This document shows, in pieces, positions 16,620-25,763 of a stretch of 64,000 nt of DNA; position 1 is the first letter of the stretch; each line of letters begins with the position of its first letter. The position numbers were made by a program, and so were the translations under genes. A model generated the notes under the pieces. It was not told the origin of the DNA. It saw nothing but the letters and a program-made list of their open reading frames with translations, and made no database searches. Origin of the DNA: Fibrobacter sp. (GTDB lineage Bacteria > Fibrobacterota > Fibrobacteria > Fibrobacterales > Fibrobacteraceae); assembly GCA_024398835.1 (NCBI GenBank), contig JAKSIK010000007.1, positions 1-64,000 of the forward strand. Reading direction: 5' to 3'.

Positions 16620-18179
16620 GTGATAAGTAACATACTTCTGAACGCAATGTTCGTGGTCTATGTCATCGCCGGTGTCGGTTTGGTGATTTACGGATTTTCC
16701 TGTTATTACAGCGTCTACCTCTTCCTCAAGACCAGCCGCAAGACTCGTCTCGCAGACCGCAAGAACATCCTGAACTTCTATCGTGAACACTCCGTCAATG
16801 AGCTCCCTATTGTAACTACCCAGCTTCCCGTGTTTAACGAAGCCAACTGCGTGGAACGACTACTGGAGGCGGTCTGCGCTATTGACTACCCCCGCGACAA
16901 GCACGAAATTCAGGTTTTGGACGATTCCACCGACGAATGTTACGAAGTCACCAAGAAGAAGGTGGCAGAAATGGCTGCCCGCGGTTTTGACATTAAGCTC
17001 ATCCACCGCACCAACCGTAAGGATTTCAAGGCAGGCGCCCTCAAGGAAGGCATGGAAGTCTGCAAGGGCGAATTCATCGCCATCTTTGACGCGGACTTCG
17101 TACCGGAGAAGGACTTCCTCCTGAAGACCGTCCCCTATATGGTCATGGACAAGGGAGTCGGTCTTGTGCAAGGTCGTTGGGGCCACTTGAACCGCACGGA
17201 ATCCGGTCTTACTCTTGCTCAGTCCATCGGTATCGACGGTCACTTTGTCATTGAACAATCCGCCCGTAGCTGGGGCAAGCTCTTCATGAACTTCAATGGT
17301 ACCGCAGGTATCTGGCGCAAGCAGGCCATTCTCGATGCTGGCGGCTGGGAAGGCGACACCCTGACCGAAGACATGGACCTCTCCTACCGCAGTCAATTAG
17401 CTGGCTGGCGCATGAAGTTCGTCTTCGATGTCATCGTTCCTGCAGAACTTCCTAATGACATCAACGCCTTCAAGGCACAGCAGTTCCGCTGGGCCAAAGG
17501 CTCCATCCAGACCGCCATCAAGGTACTTCCGAAGGTGCTCCGTGCCAAGGTGCCTCTCCGCGTGAAGATTGGAGCTATTCTCCATACGACGCACTATTCC
17601 ATCCATCCTTGCATGTTGTTTACAGCCCTCTGTGCTTGGCCGCTTCTCGCCTTCTTTGAACCTGTGGCTCACCTTCCCACCTGGATTTACACGGTAGGTT
17701 TCTCCTTTATTCTATTGGCCGCAGTTGCCCCCTCCTTCCTCTACTTCGTAGCCCAACGCTGCTCCGGCTATACCGGCTGGAAGGTTCGCATGCTCTCCCT
17801 CCCGGTGCTCATGGCCCTCGGTGTGGGTATTGCCGTCAGCAATTCCAAGGCTGTCTTTGCCGCCGTCACTGGCCGCAAGGGAAGCTTCGTCCGCACCCCC
17901 AAGATGGGCGGACACAAAGGCATCAGTCACTACGCTCAGAAGTTCCCCTGGATGGCTTTGATGGAACTCATCGTAGGTGTGTACTGCATCTTCGGTCTTC
18001 TGGAATACATTGGCGCCCAGAAGTTCATCATCGGGCCGTTCCTTGCCCTCTATGCCATCGGCTTCCTCTCCGTAAGCGTGCTGAGCTTTATGCACTATTT
18101 CGGCAACCTGGCCGAAATGCACCGCGCCCACAAAGAGGCAAAGCTTGCTGCCAAGACTGCCGCCAGCAAGGCCGCTTAA
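16620..18179 (+). CDS. Cellulose-synthase-like family 2 glycosyltransferase
   Basis: 519 residues from a GTG start with AAAGG about 8 bases upstream. One membrane segment at about 8-36 is followed by a GT2 domain with DDSTD, FDADF, LTEDMDLSYR and QQFRWAKGS (the D, DxD, TED and QxxRW motifs of processive synthases), then about four C-terminal membrane segments. The motif spelling is close to plant CslA/CslC-type mannan/glucan synthases and their bacterial relatives. It should polymerise a beta-linked polysaccharide across the inner membrane. No PilZ domain, BcsB partner or other synthase gene is adjacent; a terminator follows at 18207. The sugar is not predictable. Confidence 0.88.
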   Translation: MISNILLNAMFVVYVIAGVGLVIYGFSCYYSVYLFLKTSRKTRLADRKNILNFYREHSVNELPIVTTQLPVFNEANCVERLLEAVCAIDYPRDKHEIQVLDDSTDECYEVTKKKVAEMAARGFDIKLIHRTNRKDFKAGALKEGMEVCKGEFIAIFDADFVPEKDFLLKTVPYMVMDKGVGLVQGRWGHLNRTESGLTLAQSIGIDGHFVIEQSARSWGKLFMNFNGTAGIWRKQAILDAGGWEGDTLTEDMDLSYRSQLAGWRMKFVFDVIVPAELPNDINAFKAQQFRWAKGSIQTAIKVLPKVLRAKVPLRVKIGAILHTTHYSIHPCMLFTALCAWPLLAFFEPVAHLPTWIYTVGFSFILLAAVAPSFLYFVAQRCSGYTGWKVRMLSLPVLMALGVGIAVSNSKAVFAAVTGRKGSFVRTPKMGGHKGISHYAQKFPWMALMELIVGVYCIFGLLEYIGAQKFIIGPFLALYAIGFLSVSVLSFMHYFGNLAEMHRAHKEAKLAAKTAASKAA

Positions 18180-18191
18180 TAAACAATCACC

Positions 18192-18416
18192 CTAAAACAG
18201 AATTTTCAAAGGATGTTTGTGATGATCACGGACATCCTTTTTTATTTGCACCAAACGGCTAAAGTATTTAGCAGTTTCTTCATTATATGTCTTTTGCAAA
18301 TGGCGAAAAGTCTGATGACACCCACCATAGACATTCCAGGCCGTCATAGATAAGATAGCCGCCGCACAAATGGCCACCATCAGTTCCATTAAAGTAAATC
18401 CTCTTTTCGTTTGCAT
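18192..18416 (-). CDS. Short type IV pilin-like (pseudopilin) protein
   Basis: 74 residues from the ATG at 18416. A class III signal peptide is clear: MQTKRG before FTLMEL, with the cleavable Gly and Glu at +5, then a hydrophobic helix VAICAAAILSMTAWNVYGG. The soluble part is very short (about 45 residues) and basic. It would need the prepilin peptidase, not seen here. It is the last gene of the operon that starts with the secretin and overlaps the gene before it by 28 bases. A minor pseudopilin role fits the context. Confidence 0.8.
   Translation of the reverse strand: MQTKRGFTLMELMVAICAAAILSMTAWNVYGGCHQTFRHLQKTYNEETAKYFSRLVQIKKDVRDHHKHPLKILF
18207..18247 (+). terminator. Terminator of the glycosyltransferase gene
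   Basis: AAAGGATGT at about 18208-18216 pairs with ACATCCTTT at about 18232-18240, with a smaller inner hairpin GTGATGATCAC between them, followed by TTTTATTT. It overlaps the last codons of the convergent pseudopilin gene ending at 18192. Confidence 0.7.
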
Positions 18417-18793
18417 TTTACAATCCTTCTCAAGCATAAATCCTCCTTAGGCGACACCATCTCCGACTCCCTCAATGAACTCACGCAAACGTTCAGCCAT
18501 TCCAGCAAGTAGGCCTCGCCTATGGCTTTCTCCGTCACCCGTAATTTCACACCTTTGCGGGCATGCATTTCCTCCCAAAGGGTATCGCGACAAACGCCAA
18601 CCGAATCCAAACGGGCTTCCATCTCCTCCACAGCAGTCTCCACCATAAAAGCATTGAGTCTCTCCCGCTCCCAAAGCCGCAGGAACGTATCCACATAATA
18701 ACGGCACGCCGTTCCCCCAATCATCAAGACCACAAATGCTACGCAGACTTCCAGCAAGGTAAAGCCCCGGCAATCTTTAGCATCACTTTTCAT
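18389..18793 (-). CDS. Pseudopilin/minor pilin-like protein
   Basis: 134 residues. The prepilin signal is DCRG before FTLLEVCVAFVVLMIGG, with Glu at +5. A helical stem (FLRLWERERLNAFMVETAVEEME) follows and a small C-terminal part with several Cys residues. It overlaps both neighbours on the same strand (11 and 28 bases), so it belongs to the secretin operon. Size and shape fit GspI/GspH- or PilV-type minor pilins; which one cannot be said. Confidence 0.82.
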   Translation of the reverse strand: MKSDAKDCRGFTLLEVCVAFVVLMIGGTACRYYVDTFLRLWERERLNAFMVETAVEEMEARLDSVGVCRDTLWEEMHARKGVKLRVTEKAIGEAYLLEWLNVCVSSLRESEMVSPKEDLCLRRIVKCKRKEDLL

Positions 18794-19763
18794 GTAATAC
18801 CTCCCGCGCCAAGACTACAGGCATTCCCTCATAAAATCGCGGCAGAACCACCATCGCAGAATCCGTCACCGCGCCCGTGAAATAGGCGCCCTGCACCCGA
18901 GTTTCTTCCACATCCACCTTCCCTGCCGGGGCGCCCACAACGCCCTCAAAAGAAGCCTTGTCCAAGAGCTCTACGCCCTGCAATCCAAGCCCAAATGAAA
19001 TCGCAAAACTCGGGAAGAGCGCTTTCGCCTTATCCGCCATCCTAAAATGCTTCGCCGCCACCACAACACCTCGAAAAATCGACTCTCCCGAGAACTCCAC
19101 CTGGTCTTCGCTAGCCAATTCCCCAAAGCCTATATGGACATTTTCTTCCACTTGGATTTGCCCGGAGGCGTACACCCGCAATGTGTCAAATACGGCATTC
19201 CCCCGCAAAAGCACATTCCCTTCCACATAGAAATTCGCCACAGAAATGGAATCCTCGGAATCCAGCCGCAAATTTCCATCTCGGACAAGCAAAGCTCTCT
19301 GCTCCAGTACCCCGAAAATCCGTTTATTTCCCGAGACCTGAAAATCCGCAGTTTCTTCAAGCAGCCTCTGCCGCAATCCCGCCTTATAGCGCTCCGCCGG
19401 CTGCTGCCAATCTCGAAAAGACTTTTCTCCATAAGAAGAGCCTATCACAACGCACACGAGAGGCGCTACCCTATTTCCCTCTCGCTGCAACTGCGCACAT
19501 CGTCTTTCCCACGGCCCTGTAACAAGACGCTCCACCGGAGGCAAACCCCTAAAATAGCCCGACGGGAACTGGTTCAAATCCGCCAGTATAGCAGATTCCG
19601 CCTCATAGATGGCACGAGCCTCCTCGTACACGGCCCGCCCATAACGCCCCAAAGCCCCCGGCAAAAACAGCAAACTCCCGAACAACACCGAAATGGCAAG
19701 AATGATTCCAAGCACCAGCGGAAGAATATAGCCCGTCTTAAATTCTTTCTGCGAGAATTTCAT
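18783..19763 (-). CDS. Membrane-anchored PilX/GspK-like or polymer-like protein
   Basis: 326 residues from the ATG at 19763, chosen because it begins MKFSQKEFKTGYILPLVLG. An in-frame start 42 bases further upstream exists but lies deeper in the neighbouring gene. One N-terminal membrane helix (about 10-35) preceded by KTG resembles the leader of PilX/GspK proteins, though Phe/Glu at the cleavage site are not canonical. The second half has short strand repeats (NVLLRGNAVFDTLRVYASG and similar) as in beta-helix or bactofilin-type proteins. It sits between the GspC/PilP-like gene and two pseudopilin genes. Function in the pilus or secretion complex is inferred from position. Confidence 0.6.
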   Translation of the reverse strand: MKFSQKEFKTGYILPLVLGIILAISVLFGSLLFLPGALGRYGRAVYEEARAIYEAESAILADLNQFPSGYFRGLPPVERLVTGPWERRCAQLQREGNRVAPLVCVVIGSSYGEKSFRDWQQPAERYKAGLRQRLLEETADFQVSGNKRIFGVLEQRALLVRDGNLRLDSEDSISVANFYVEGNVLLRGNAVFDTLRVYASGQIQVEENVHIGFGELASEDQVEFSGESIFRGVVVAAKHFRMADKAKALFPSFAISFGLGLQGVELLDKASFEGVVGAPAGKVDVEETRVQGAYFTGAVTDSAMVVLPRFYEGMPVVLAREVLHEK

Positions 19764-20757
19764 AGCGGTCGCCTCCACACCCGAGAAATACCCGATCCCG
19801 ACCAATCTCCATCACCCGATAATTCTCTAGCGAATCCCCTAAACGAAACCACCGATTTTCGCCACCTTCCTCATCCACCTGGAAAATTTTCCCAGCCACA
19901 ATTCCCCGCACCTTAAAATGAAATCCGCCACAATCTGACTGCGAAATCTGCTTATTAAAATGGGTTGGAATGATGGGCTCTATTTCAGGAGCCCCAAGCG
20001 CCTCGACATTCGCCATAGCCACCGGAACCGGCGATAATTCTGGGGGAACAACGTCCTCAATTTCCGGCTCATTTTCTTTCCACACCGCAAAATTTAACGA
20101 TGCGGCCAATCCAAGTATCGCAATAAAAGTTCCGTAGCAGAGACTTTTTCGGTAATCCGGTAAAATTCCTTCACCGTCGAAGCGCAGTTTCTTCCAAAAC
20201 GGGTCTTTTGCTGCACGCCAAAAATAAGTTTCCCATTCCTTCACCCCATCAAACGTATTTATTCGAACCAGTTCCTTCTTAAATCCTTTCACTCTAGAAA
20301 ACAAACCATCCTGCTTTAAGAATTCGTCAAAGAGGTCTAATCGGCACTGAACATCTGCATCCAGGACTTCCTCCGCCCAATGGCAGAGCCGACCTTCCCA
20401 GAAAACGAGAATGTAGAGCGTGGAACCGCACAAAAAAGCCACCCGAAAATTACCATAGTTCTCTCTTTCCCGCATGAACTTGTCGGCCCACCCATACAAT
20501 GAAGCTGCAACAGGGAGTATTCGAGAGCATCTTTCCGGCAAGGATTCTTCTGGAAAAATTATCAGATAGCGATGTCTACGACCCTCTGCATCATTAAAGG
20601 CAACCATCTCTTGGAAATAAACTTTTTCCTCCACATCGGGAAACTCTGTCCGAAATAACGCCTCCCGCTTTTCTGGAGGGAGTTCCCCTTCAAAAGGAGA
20701 CACGCACTCCCACGTGCACATGCGGGCTTTACATCCATAAACTCCCTTCACCTTCAT
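19738..20757 (-). CDS. GspC/PilP-like inner membrane component with cytoplasmic N-terminal domain
   Basis: 339 residues. About 200 residues without a signal peptide lead to one membrane helix (GTFIAILGLAASLNFAVW, about 204-221), a proline-rich periplasmic linker, and a C-terminal ~60-residue domain (FHFKVRGIVAGKIFQVDEE through RYEILAERI). That last part follows the GspC homology-region/PilP pattern, which contacts the secretin. The cytoplasmic part may correspond to a PilM/GspL-type module but I cannot confirm it. It overlaps the secretin gene by 4 bases. Assignment is by topology and context. Confidence 0.6.
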   Translation of the reverse strand: MKVKGVYGCKARMCTWECVSPFEGELPPEKREALFRTEFPDVEEKVYFQEMVAFNDAEGRRHRYLIIFPEESLPERCSRILPVAASLYGWADKFMRERENYGNFRVAFLCGSTLYILVFWEGRLCHWAEEVLDADVQCRLDLFDEFLKQDGLFSRVKGFKKELVRINTFDGVKEWETYFWRAAKDPFWKKLRFDGEGILPDYRKSLCYGTFIAILGLAASLNFAVWKENEPEIEDVVPPELSPVPVAMANVEALGAPEIEPIIPTHFNKQISQSDCGGFHFKVRGIVAGKIFQVDEEGGENRWFRLGDSLENYRVMEIGRDRVFLGCGGDRYEILAERI

Positions 20758-22502
20758 GGAGTTACCTCCGGCGTAATGAAGATGGCAAGTTCGCTCTCCT
20801 CCTCTTCTTCACTGGTATAACTAAAAATTCTCCCTAGCAGAGGAATACTTCCTAAAAACGGGATTCCCGACCGCACCTCCGAAGTATTCTTCCGGATAAG
20901 GCCCCCTAGGCAAAGCGTCTCCCCGTTTTTCAAAACCACAGTCGTTTTCAAGTTCCGCGTGCTAATATCCCGGGGGCCATCGCCGCTGCTACGGCCAGCC
21001 GTCTTTATCTCCGGCGAGACTTCCAGCGTAATGCGCCCCTCCTGCGTCACCGATGGCGTAAGTTCCAGAGAAATGCCGTCATTAAAACTCCGGTAATCCG
21101 TAATCGGGTAGCCATCAGCAGAAACCTGACTTACCAGATAATAAACCGTATTGGTCACATTCAGTTCCGCCTTGTTGCCATTCAATGTGGTTAGTTTTGG
21201 GCGGGCAAGGACTTCGGCCCGATTATTCTCCTCCAAGCTAGCAAGTTCCACTTCAAACCTATCAGGCAAAATACCGATTTTTCCAAAAGCTCCCGAACGA
21301 GATACATCCTTTCCTAAAAAATCGTAAAAACCACGCACACCCAAATCATATTCTCCCGTTTTTCGTGTAGAACCGGTATGGAGGCCTATTTCAAAACCCT
21401 TACCCCGTTTGATTTCCACTATTATGCACGAAAGCGTCACCTGCAAAGCGGGCACATCAATTTGAGCAAGCAATGATTCCGCGGCCACTATTTCGGCAAC
21501 AGAACCACCCAACAATATGGCATTCTGCTCTTTCACCTCCGAAGCCACAAAATTTCCTCCTGGCAAAAGTTTTCCCAACTGAGGCAGCACTTTTTCAGAA
21601 TGAACATGTTTTAGAGGGTACAGTTTTGATGAAGACAGCGCATTTTTAGCACCCCGCTCCGCCACATAAAGCCCCGTAGAATCCAGTGTATAGGCATACC
21701 GGCTTCCCTTGAAAACAGACTCTAAAAGTGGACGCAATTTCACCTTTTCAAACTTTAACCACAATTTTTCTTGAAGTTCTCCATACAGGGCTAAATTAAG
21801 ATTCATTTGACTTGACAGATTCCGCAAGAAGTCCGAAAGGAGAACTCCCTCCAAATTTACCGTCAGCAAAGAATCATCCACAAAAACCTCCATTGTCCTC
21901 TGGGAATTTTCTTTTGCTTCCGTCATTTCCACCACCAGTAAATCATCACGTCGACCCACGCGAAAACCTTTGGATTCCATAAACAGGCGAAAAGCCTTCT
22001 CTGGCGGTAAGCCTTGAATACTTCCCGTCAATACGCCCTTCACGGCAGGAGCCGCAGAGACATTCAAACCCGTATTCAACCCATATTCCTGAATAAATTC
22101 TCCCACATCTTTATCCTGCAATGAGAAACTCACCAAGGAATCCTGAAAGGATATGGAACTGGTTCCTCGTTTTTTCCGTTCCCGGATATGAAAGATTTTT
22201 CCTTCCTGAACAATGTCTAAGTTGGAGGCAGAGCACATGGCCGCAAGGCCTTCAAACAAGCCCACACCATCTAAATGGAATGTTATGCGGTTCTCTGCAT
22301 TTCCATCCACTAAAATAGGGATATCGTAAGCGAGAGATACACTACGGGCTACGTCCTGAATGGGAGAATCCACAAAATCTAGCGATACTAATGTAGTGTC
22401 CCGAACATCAGCGTAAGCCGGTTTCGGGCAGCTTTGAAGGATTAATAATAGCGAAATCCAAAGTAGTCTTTGGAGTGTTTTCCAGATATGGATTAAAGGC
22501 AA
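20754..22502 (-). CDS. Secretin (GspD/PilQ family)
   Basis: 582 residues. The start appears to be TTG at 22502 with GTAGG about 6 bases before it; no ATG is near. A signal peptide ends around PAYA. An N-terminal STN-like domain follows (LDFVDSPIQDVARSVSLAY), then N-domains and the C-terminal secretin domain with VEVSPEIKTAG, VLKNGETLCLGGLIRK and GIPFLGSIPLLGRIFSYTS, ending in IFITPEVTP. It forms the outer-membrane ring of a type II secretion or type IV pilus system. It heads an operon of five genes but no assembly ATPase or platform protein is present here. Confidence 0.93.
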   Translation of the reverse strand: MPLIHIWKTLQRLLWISLLLILQSCPKPAYADVRDTTLVSLDFVDSPIQDVARSVSLAYDIPILVDGNAENRITFHLDGVGLFEGLAAMCSASNLDIVQEGKIFHIRERKKRGTSSISFQDSLVSFSLQDKDVGEFIQEYGLNTGLNVSAAPAVKGVLTGSIQGLPPEKAFRLFMESKGFRVGRRDDLLVVEMTEAKENSQRTMEVFVDDSLLTVNLEGVLLSDFLRNLSSQMNLNLALYGELQEKLWLKFEKVKLRPLLESVFKGSRYAYTLDSTGLYVAERGAKNALSSSKLYPLKHVHSEKVLPQLGKLLPGGNFVASEVKEQNAILLGGSVAEIVAAESLLAQIDVPALQVTLSCIIVEIKRGKGFEIGLHTGSTRKTGEYDLGVRGFYDFLGKDVSRSGAFGKIGILPDRFEVELASLEENNRAEVLARPKLTTLNGNKAELNVTNTVYYLVSQVSADGYPITDYRSFNDGISLELTPSVTQEGRITLEVSPEIKTAGRSSGDGPRDISTRNLKTTVVLKNGETLCLGGLIRKNTSEVRSGIPFLGSIPLLGRIFSYTSEEEEESELAIFITPEVTP

Positions 22503-22619
22503 AATTGCCTACCGCAGAAAGCATTTCCCCTTGGGGCCCATGCTTAGGCGATATTTTACCGCCCGATTGGGATTTATCAAAAGCGCTTTATACACTTGCC
22601 AGCAATAATTGCCACCGCA

Positions 22620-22656
22620 AAATAAAAAACGCCTGCCACAAAAGCAAGCGTTTTAT
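22620..22656 (-). terminator. Terminator of the pilT operon
   Basis: On the minus strand AAAACGC pairs with GCGTTTT with an inner TGC/GCA extension, followed by TTTATTTT. It lies 20 bases after the pilT stop and separates pilT from the secretin operon. The remaining ~115 bases up to the secretin start show no clear gene. Confidence 0.75.
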
Positions 22657-22675
22657 GAAATATATTTCAGTCTGA

Positions 22676-23776
22676 TTACATCCAGCCGCGTTCAGAAGTA
22701 CCGCTAATGCCACGAATCTTAAGATCGAAGTCATCCTTATTGGTAGCGGCATCCATAGCAACTTCCAAGGAAATTTGATCGGTATTGTAGAGCTCCAGCA
22801 ATGCCTGGTCAAAGGTCTGCGTGCCATACTGCATGTGGCCTTCTGCAATTGCTGTCTCAATCATTTCCATCTTGTTCTTGTCCTGGATGTATTCCTTCAC
22901 AGCGCCGGTATTCACCAGCACTTCTGCCGCAGGAACACGGCCCTTTCCATCCTTTGTAGGCAAAAGACGGAGGGAAATAATACCTGCCAAGACTTCACCC
23001 AACAGCAAACGAATTTCATCATGCTGGTGCGGCGGATACATGGAAAGTACACGCTGAATAGTTTCGGTAGCATTCGTCGTATGGATTGTGGCAAACACCA
23101 TATGACCCGTATCAGCAGCAGTCATAGCAATCTGCATGGTTTCCAAATCACGGACTTCACCCACCAGGAGCACATCCGGATCCTGACGGAGAGCCGCACG
23201 GAGTGCATTTGCATAAGACATGGTATCCGTTCCCAACTCACGCTGAGAAATAATGGACTTATTGTCTTTATACAAGTATTCGATAGGGTCTTCTACCGTA
23301 ATAATGTTCACCGATTCCTGCTGGTTGATGTAGTCCAACATGGAAGCTAGCGTCGTAGATTTACCGGAACCCGTGGTACCCGTTACAAGAATAAGACCAC
23401 GACGAGTAAGAGCAAGCTTACGAATCACTTCCGGCAAATGGAGTTCTTCAAAAGCAGGAATCTTCGCCTTAATGTGACGAATAACGATAGCCACAGTGCC
23501 GCGCTGGCGAAACACGTTCACACGGAATCGGCCCATGTCACGGCCAGAAATAGCAAAGTCGCATTCCTTATTTTGTTCGAAACGCTGACGCTGATCACGA
23601 TTCATGATATCATCCAGGAAGGAATCCATCATCACCGGATCAAGACGAATATCAAAAGGCTTTGTCAATTGACCATTAATACGATATACAGGAGGCACGC
23701 CCACACGAAGATGCAAGTCGGAAGCCTTGCGGTTCACCATTTCGCGCAAAAGCTGTTCAATGCGAATATCAGCCAT
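22676..23776 (-). CDS. pilT: Type IV pilus retraction ATPase PilT
   Basis: 366 residues. It carries the PilT order of motifs: Walker A GTTGSGKSTTLAS, the Asp box around ITVEDPIEY, Walker B VGEVRDLETMQIAMTAADTG and the His box FATIHTTNATETI. An N-terminal PAS-like domain has MVNRKASDLHLRVG. The C-terminal AIRDGR-type retraction helix is less clear. It powers pilus retraction for twitching. Its start overlaps the TPR gene upstream by 8 bases, so translation is coupled. A pilT outside a full pilus cluster is common. Confidence 0.95.
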   Translation of the reverse strand: MADIRIEQLLREMVNRKASDLHLRVGVPPVYRINGQLTKPFDIRLDPVMMDSFLDDIMNRDQRQRFEQNKECDFAISGRDMGRFRVNVFRQRGTVAIVIRHIKAKIPAFEELHLPEVIRKLALTRRGLILVTGTTGSGKSTTLASMLDYINQQESVNIITVEDPIEYLYKDNKSIISQRELGTDTMSYANALRAALRQDPDVLLVGEVRDLETMQIAMTAADTGHMVFATIHTTNATETIQRVLSMYPPHQHDEIRLLLGEVLAGIISLRLLPTKDGKGRVPAAEVLVNTGAVKEYIQDKNKMEMIETAIAEGHMQYGTQTFDQALLELYNTDQISLEVAMDAATNKDDFDLKIRGISGTSERGWM

Positions 23777-25763
23777 CTAAATTGCCTCCGAATTTTTCTT
23801 CCGCAATGCGCTTCACTTCAGCCAAACGATTTGCGATATCCTCATTCTCTGGTTCCTTGCGAGCCAGGTCCTGATAGATTTCCAAAGCCTTGCCGTACAG
23901 ACCCTGTTCGAAATAGATTTCTGCCAGGGTTCTAGTATTCAGGCTATCATCCAAAGAATCATCGCTACCTAAAGAGGCGGTAGGATCCTTGAGGAGTCCT
24001 TCAGAAACCTGATCATCACTGTCGCCAGACATGAGGAAATCAACACCCTTGTTGGACGGTGCAGATTCTTCAGGAAGATCGTCGTCATCAGCAAACAATC
24101 CCTTGAAGGCGCCAGACACTTCGTCTTCAACAGATTCAACGTCTGCAACAGGCTTTGCCGCAGGAATTTCTACGGGAGCATCGTCATCCCCAAAGAGAGA
24201 GTCAAAGGACTTATCCAAATCGGATTTTTCTTCAACTTCTGGCACTACAGTTTCTTCAACAGCGGCACCCGTATCTTCCTCAGACTTGAGTTCGTCATCA
24301 GATTCACTTCCAAAGAGACTACCAAAAGCTCCGTCCAGTTCGCTGGTAGATTCTTCAGCCTTGGGCGTTTCCTCCTCCAGCGTCAAAGACTCTTCTGCAA
24401 CTGGCTCTTCTGCAACTGGTTCTTCCACAGCAGGGGCTTCAAAAGTAACATCCTCTACAGCCGGTTCTTCCAACGATTCCAAAGGTTCTTCCAACGATTC
24501 CGTCTGTGCTGGTTCAGCAGGTTTTTCTTCTGGGAGTTCATCCTCACCAAAGATATCGTCAAAAGCGTTGTCTACACTCTGAGGCTTATCCTCAGCCGCA
24601 GGAGCCGCTTCAGCAGGCTTCTCCTCTGGAAGTTCATCCTCGCCAAATATATCATCAAAAGCATTGTCTACGCTCTGAGGTTTATCCTCAACTGCAGGTT
24701 CAACCGATTTTTCCTCAGGCAATTCGTCAGCACCAAAGATATCATCAAAGGCGCTGTCCACACTCTGGGGTTTATCCGGTTCTACAGAACCGAAAACTTT
24801 ATCAGCGTTAGTTGCAGCAGCAGGTTCCTCATCCAATGTTTCGGGGACATTCAAGTGGGCAAAAGGCGACTGAGGCGCTTCCGGCTCCAATTCATCATCA
24901 TCGGACCCAAAGAAATCCGAAAGAGCCGAGCCCACATCGCTTCCCGAAAGCTCATCATCAGCAGAGAAACTATCCTGGCTTGCAGAACTTTCACTAGAAG
25001 CCTCTGACAACGCAGATTCCAGAGAAGCTTGCAGGCTATCCATCGTTGCAGAATCTTCAGTATTCTCACTCGGCAAGAGAGAAGAAAGAGAAGCAAATGG
25101 ATCATCATCTGCTTTTGCACTGGGGCTAGCGAGCCCTGCTGCTTCAAGAGCGGCCGCATCCGGAGTGTTGAAATCTGTATCAAAGCCACTACCAAACGCA
25201 GGGGTTTTCTCTTCGGGAGCCTTCCAATCCTCAGGGGTTTTCTCAATAAAGGAGCCATCTCCTCCACCAAGAGAACCCAAATCCAGGCCTCCCTCTGCAG
25301 AACCCGAAGAGAAGTCCACATCAGGCATAGAAAGATCCGCATCACTCAAGGCTGCTGCGCCCGCAGCTACGGCTGCGACATCATACTCGTCTTTCCAGAA
25401 AGTATCCAACGGATCCATATCGTGGACCTTGCGGTAGCACTTATTACGTTCAGCTTCATTTCCTAGCTGATCATATGCATCTCCCATGCGCTTCTGAGCA
25501 GACAAGCAGAAGGGATCTATGCGAAGAACATCTTCACATTCCTGAATGCAAGCTTCAAAATCACCCTTCTGGAAAAGAATCATAGTCCGAACCAAGCGTG
25601 CAGGAACTTCCTTTGGATAAAGCGTAATGCTTCCATCTACACGCTCTAGTGCAGTCTCCAAATCTCCGGCCGCGCGTTCCAAATCCGCTAACCATGCAAA
25701 AGCTAGGGACTTCAGCTTTTTCTTGCCAATAGTCTTCTTCAAAGAATCCAACGTGACCGTCAT
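23769..25763 (-). CDS. Acidic repeat protein flanked by TPR motifs
   Basis: 664 residues, no signal peptide. Residues ~15-125 hold TPR-like helices (AWLADLERAAGDLETALERV and following), and a single TPR sits near the C-terminus (LAEIYFEQGLYGKALEIYQDL). Between them ~470 residues are low-complexity, rich in Glu, Asp, Ser, Pro and Ala, with repeats of the type SVDNAFDDIFGEDELPEEK and of DSLFGDDD. The layout resembles FimV/TPR scaffold proteins of pilus systems in general style only. It lies between the Trm112-like gene (4-base overlap) and pilT (8-base overlap), so it is probably a cytoplasmic partner in pilus function. Confidence 0.75.
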   Translation of the reverse strand: MTVTLDSLKKTIGKKKLKSLAFAWLADLERAAGDLETALERVDGSITLYPKEVPARLVRTMILFQKGDFEACIQECEDVLRIDPFCLSAQKRMGDAYDQLGNEAERNKCYRKVHDMDPLDTFWKDEYDVAAVAAGAAALSDADLSMPDVDFSSGSAEGGLDLGSLGGGDGSFIEKTPEDWKAPEEKTPAFGSGFDTDFNTPDAAALEAAGLASPSAKADDDPFASLSSLLPSENTEDSATMDSLQASLESALSEASSESSASQDSFSADDELSGSDVGSALSDFFGSDDDELEPEAPQSPFAHLNVPETLDEEPAAATNADKVFGSVEPDKPQSVDSAFDDIFGADELPEEKSVEPAVEDKPQSVDNAFDDIFGEDELPEEKPAEAAPAAEDKPQSVDNAFDDIFGEDELPEEKPAEPAQTESLEEPLESLEEPAVEDVTFEAPAVEEPVAEEPVAEESLTLEEETPKAEESTSELDGAFGSLFGSESDDELKSEEDTGAAVEETVVPEVEEKSDLDKSFDSLFGDDDAPVEIPAAKPVADVESVEDEVSGAFKGLFADDDDLPEESAPSNKGVDFLMSGDSDDQVSEGLLKDPTASLGSDDSLDDSLNTRTLAEIYFEQGLYGKALEIYQDLARKEPENEDIANRLAEVKRIAEEKFGGNLDG
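24538..24790. repeat. Imperfect tandem repeats of about 90-96 bases inside the acidic TPR gene
   Basis: Three copies begin at about 24538, 24634 and 24724, each encoding a version of QSVDxAFDDIFGxDELPEEK on the minus strand. Spacing stays a multiple of three, so the frame is kept. Confidence 0.8.

Noticed and set aside
24031..24582. Ser-rich open frame with short repeats on the plus strand
   Set aside because: It mirrors the acidic Glu/Asp-rich region of the TPR gene; composition follows from the opposite strand.
24538..24790. CRISPR-like evenly spaced repeats
   Set aside because: Repeats are imperfect, about 90-96 bases, in frame within a coding gene and without distinct spacers or cas genes.
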